Below are positions 27,452 through 28,238 of a DNA stretch of 28,238 nucleotides, one piece after another. The position numbers and the translations under genes were made by a program. The stretch is from a virus: positions 1-28,238 of IMG/VR virus record IMGVR_UViG_3300045241_000045; one strand, written 5' to 3'. The first letter of the stretch is position 1, and the number at the start of each line of letters is the position of its first letter. The notes beneath the pieces were generated by a model. It searched no databases. It was not told where the DNA came from and was given only the letters and a program-made list of their open reading frames with translations.

Positions 27452-28238
27452 AGCGCGGCCTGCCGCACAGTCGCCGCGCCCCACGCGTCCTCGGCGATGA
27501 CCTCCCACGCGCCGTCCGGGTCATCCCACACGCCCAGCGCCTCGCGCATGAAATCCTCCGGGCTCAGCAGCTTGCGCATCCGCAGGATCGCCTTCGCCGG
27601 GGTCCGCCGCGGGTAGGACGGGTTCGCCTTCCGCCACGCCGCCCGGTCATCCGGCCCGCAGCCCGCCGGCGCCGACAGCTCCACGTACAGGACGCCGGTG
27701 CTCTCGCCGGCCAGCGCGTCAGCCCGCAGCCGGGTCACGACCTCGGACGGGTCCGACGGCTTCGGCGGCGTGCACATCAAGATGACCTGCGGGTTAACCG
27801 CCTGGTTCATCGTCGGGACCAGGTCCGACAGCGCCATCTCCGTCAGGATCTGACCCTCGTCAAGCACCAGCCGCCGGACCTTCGTGAACCCGCGGACCGA
27901 GCCCCGCTCCCGGGCCGCGAACACGATCCGCGAGCCGTTACGGAACGGGATGCACTCATTGCCCGCACCCGTCGTGATGTCGTCGTAGTCGATATGCGGC
28001 ACCAGCAGCGGCGACTTCGCCCACGCCCGCATCTCGTTGAACGACTCCCGGGCCACCTTGAACCGGTGCGCCGTCCACACCGTCACCGTGCCCGGGTTGA
28101 TGATCGAATCAGCGAACACCACGCCGCCGACATCGAACGTCTTGCCCACCTGCCGCGGGATCGACAGCAGCGCCGTGTCCGCCGCGTACAGGCCATCGCG
28201 CGACTTCGACAGCAGGCACCGGTTCAGGTCACGCTGCC
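27448..28238 (-). CDS. Terminase large subunit, ATPase part (partial, cut by right edge)
   Basis: The DNA-packaging motor ATPase. The start lies beyond the window; the frame is open to the edge and reads GLYAADTALLSIPRQVGKTF, so SIPRQVGKTF (28135-28164) is the Walker A motif. A GTG at 28149 encodes the Val of QVGKT and is internal, not a start. RLVLDEGQ (about 27850-27873) is Walker B with the catalytic Glu, and MCTPPKPS is the coupling motif. It ends WEVIAEDAWGAATVRQAAL, just where nuclease sequence normally continues, because the nuclease lies in the -1 frame. The stop overlaps the nuclease GTG by four bases (GTGA). No slippery heptamer is seen in the overlap. Confidence 0.92.
   Translation of the reverse strand, partial: QRDLNRCLLSKSRDGLYAADTALLSIPRQVGKTFDVGGVVFADSIINPGTVTVWTAHRFKVARESFNEMRAWAKSPLLVPHIDYDDITTGAGNECIPFRNGSRIVFAARERGSVRGFTKVRRLVLDEGQILTEMALSDLVPTMNQAVNPQVILMCTPPKPSDPSEVVTRLRADALAGESTGVLYVELSAPAGCGPDDRAAWRKANPSYPRRTPAKAILRMRKLLSPEDFMREALGVWDDPDGAWEVIAEDAWGAATVRQAAL

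Noticed and set aside
27448-27508. Programmed -1 frameshift joining the terminase halves
   Set aside because: The frame offset is right, but no slippery heptamer was found in the overlap; GTGA coupling is the simpler reading.
1-28238. CRISPR arrays, tRNA or rRNA genes
   Set aside because: No regularly spaced identical repeats and no recognisable tRNA or rRNA sequence were seen by eye; a tRNA scan was not possible.

Overview
The window is about 28 kb of the late (virion) region of a tailed phage or prophage. Its host is most likely a GC-rich actinobacterium: the DNA is very GC-rich, codons end mostly in G or C, GTG and TTG starts are common, and the protein types are those of actinobacterial siphophages. 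The virion follows the HK97 plan: HK97-type portal, prohead protease and capsid, a long flexible tail with a tape measure, and a tail chaperone pair made by a frameshift. No integrase, replication or lysis genes are visible, so lifestyle cannot be settled. I assign no tRNA, rRNA or CRISPR array.

Nearly everything reads on the minus strand, right to left. From the right edge: terminase ATPase (cut by the edge, 27448-28238) and a separate terminase nuclease ORF (26945-27451); after an interruption by plus-strand genes, two small proteins (24744-25165), portal (23254-24747), three small proteins (22344-23248), a fused prohead protease (20980-22344), capsid (19458-20957) and an HNH endonuclease (18754-19431). 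Next comes an unusually large block (8.8-18.7 kb) of surface and adhesion genes: a fibronectin-like protein, a glycosyltransferase, two tiny paralogous proteins, tail-fibre-like proteins, a metallophosphoesterase, a polysaccharide deacetylase tailspike and an Ala/Gly repeat protein. Only then follow the head-tail connector (7898-8803), tail terminator, tail tube (5960-6439), chaperones gpG and gpGT (slippery GGGAAAA at 5607-5613), a gp10-like protein, an endonuclease VII-like protein, the 1084-residue tape measure (700-3954) and the start of a Dit-like tail protein (1-478).

Six to seven short plus-strand genes interrupt this operon: 535-741, 4797-4973, a possible 7062-7193, an XRE-type regulator at 7199-7462, 17103-17381, and a two-gene cassette at 25446-26770. 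The cassette is the most distinctive part. Its first gene ends in a glycine-rich loop like that of RAMP (Cas5/6/7-type) proteins, the second looks like a winged-helix DNA-binding protein, and both are separated by purine-poor, C-rich spacers that share a repeated word (CCTYACCTVAC).

The genes combine into one programme: terminase packages DNA through the portal, the protease matures the capsid, the connector and terminator join head to tail, the chaperones assemble tube around tape measure, and the surface block probably binds and trims host cell-wall glycans. Oddities worth checking are the split terminase with altered catalytic positions, a gene after the HNH that has a perfect ribosome site but no ATG/GTG/TTG start, an insertion-like scar at 15.2-15.4 kb that repeats the end of the neighbouring gene, and shared leaderless-type promoters before two of the antisense genes.
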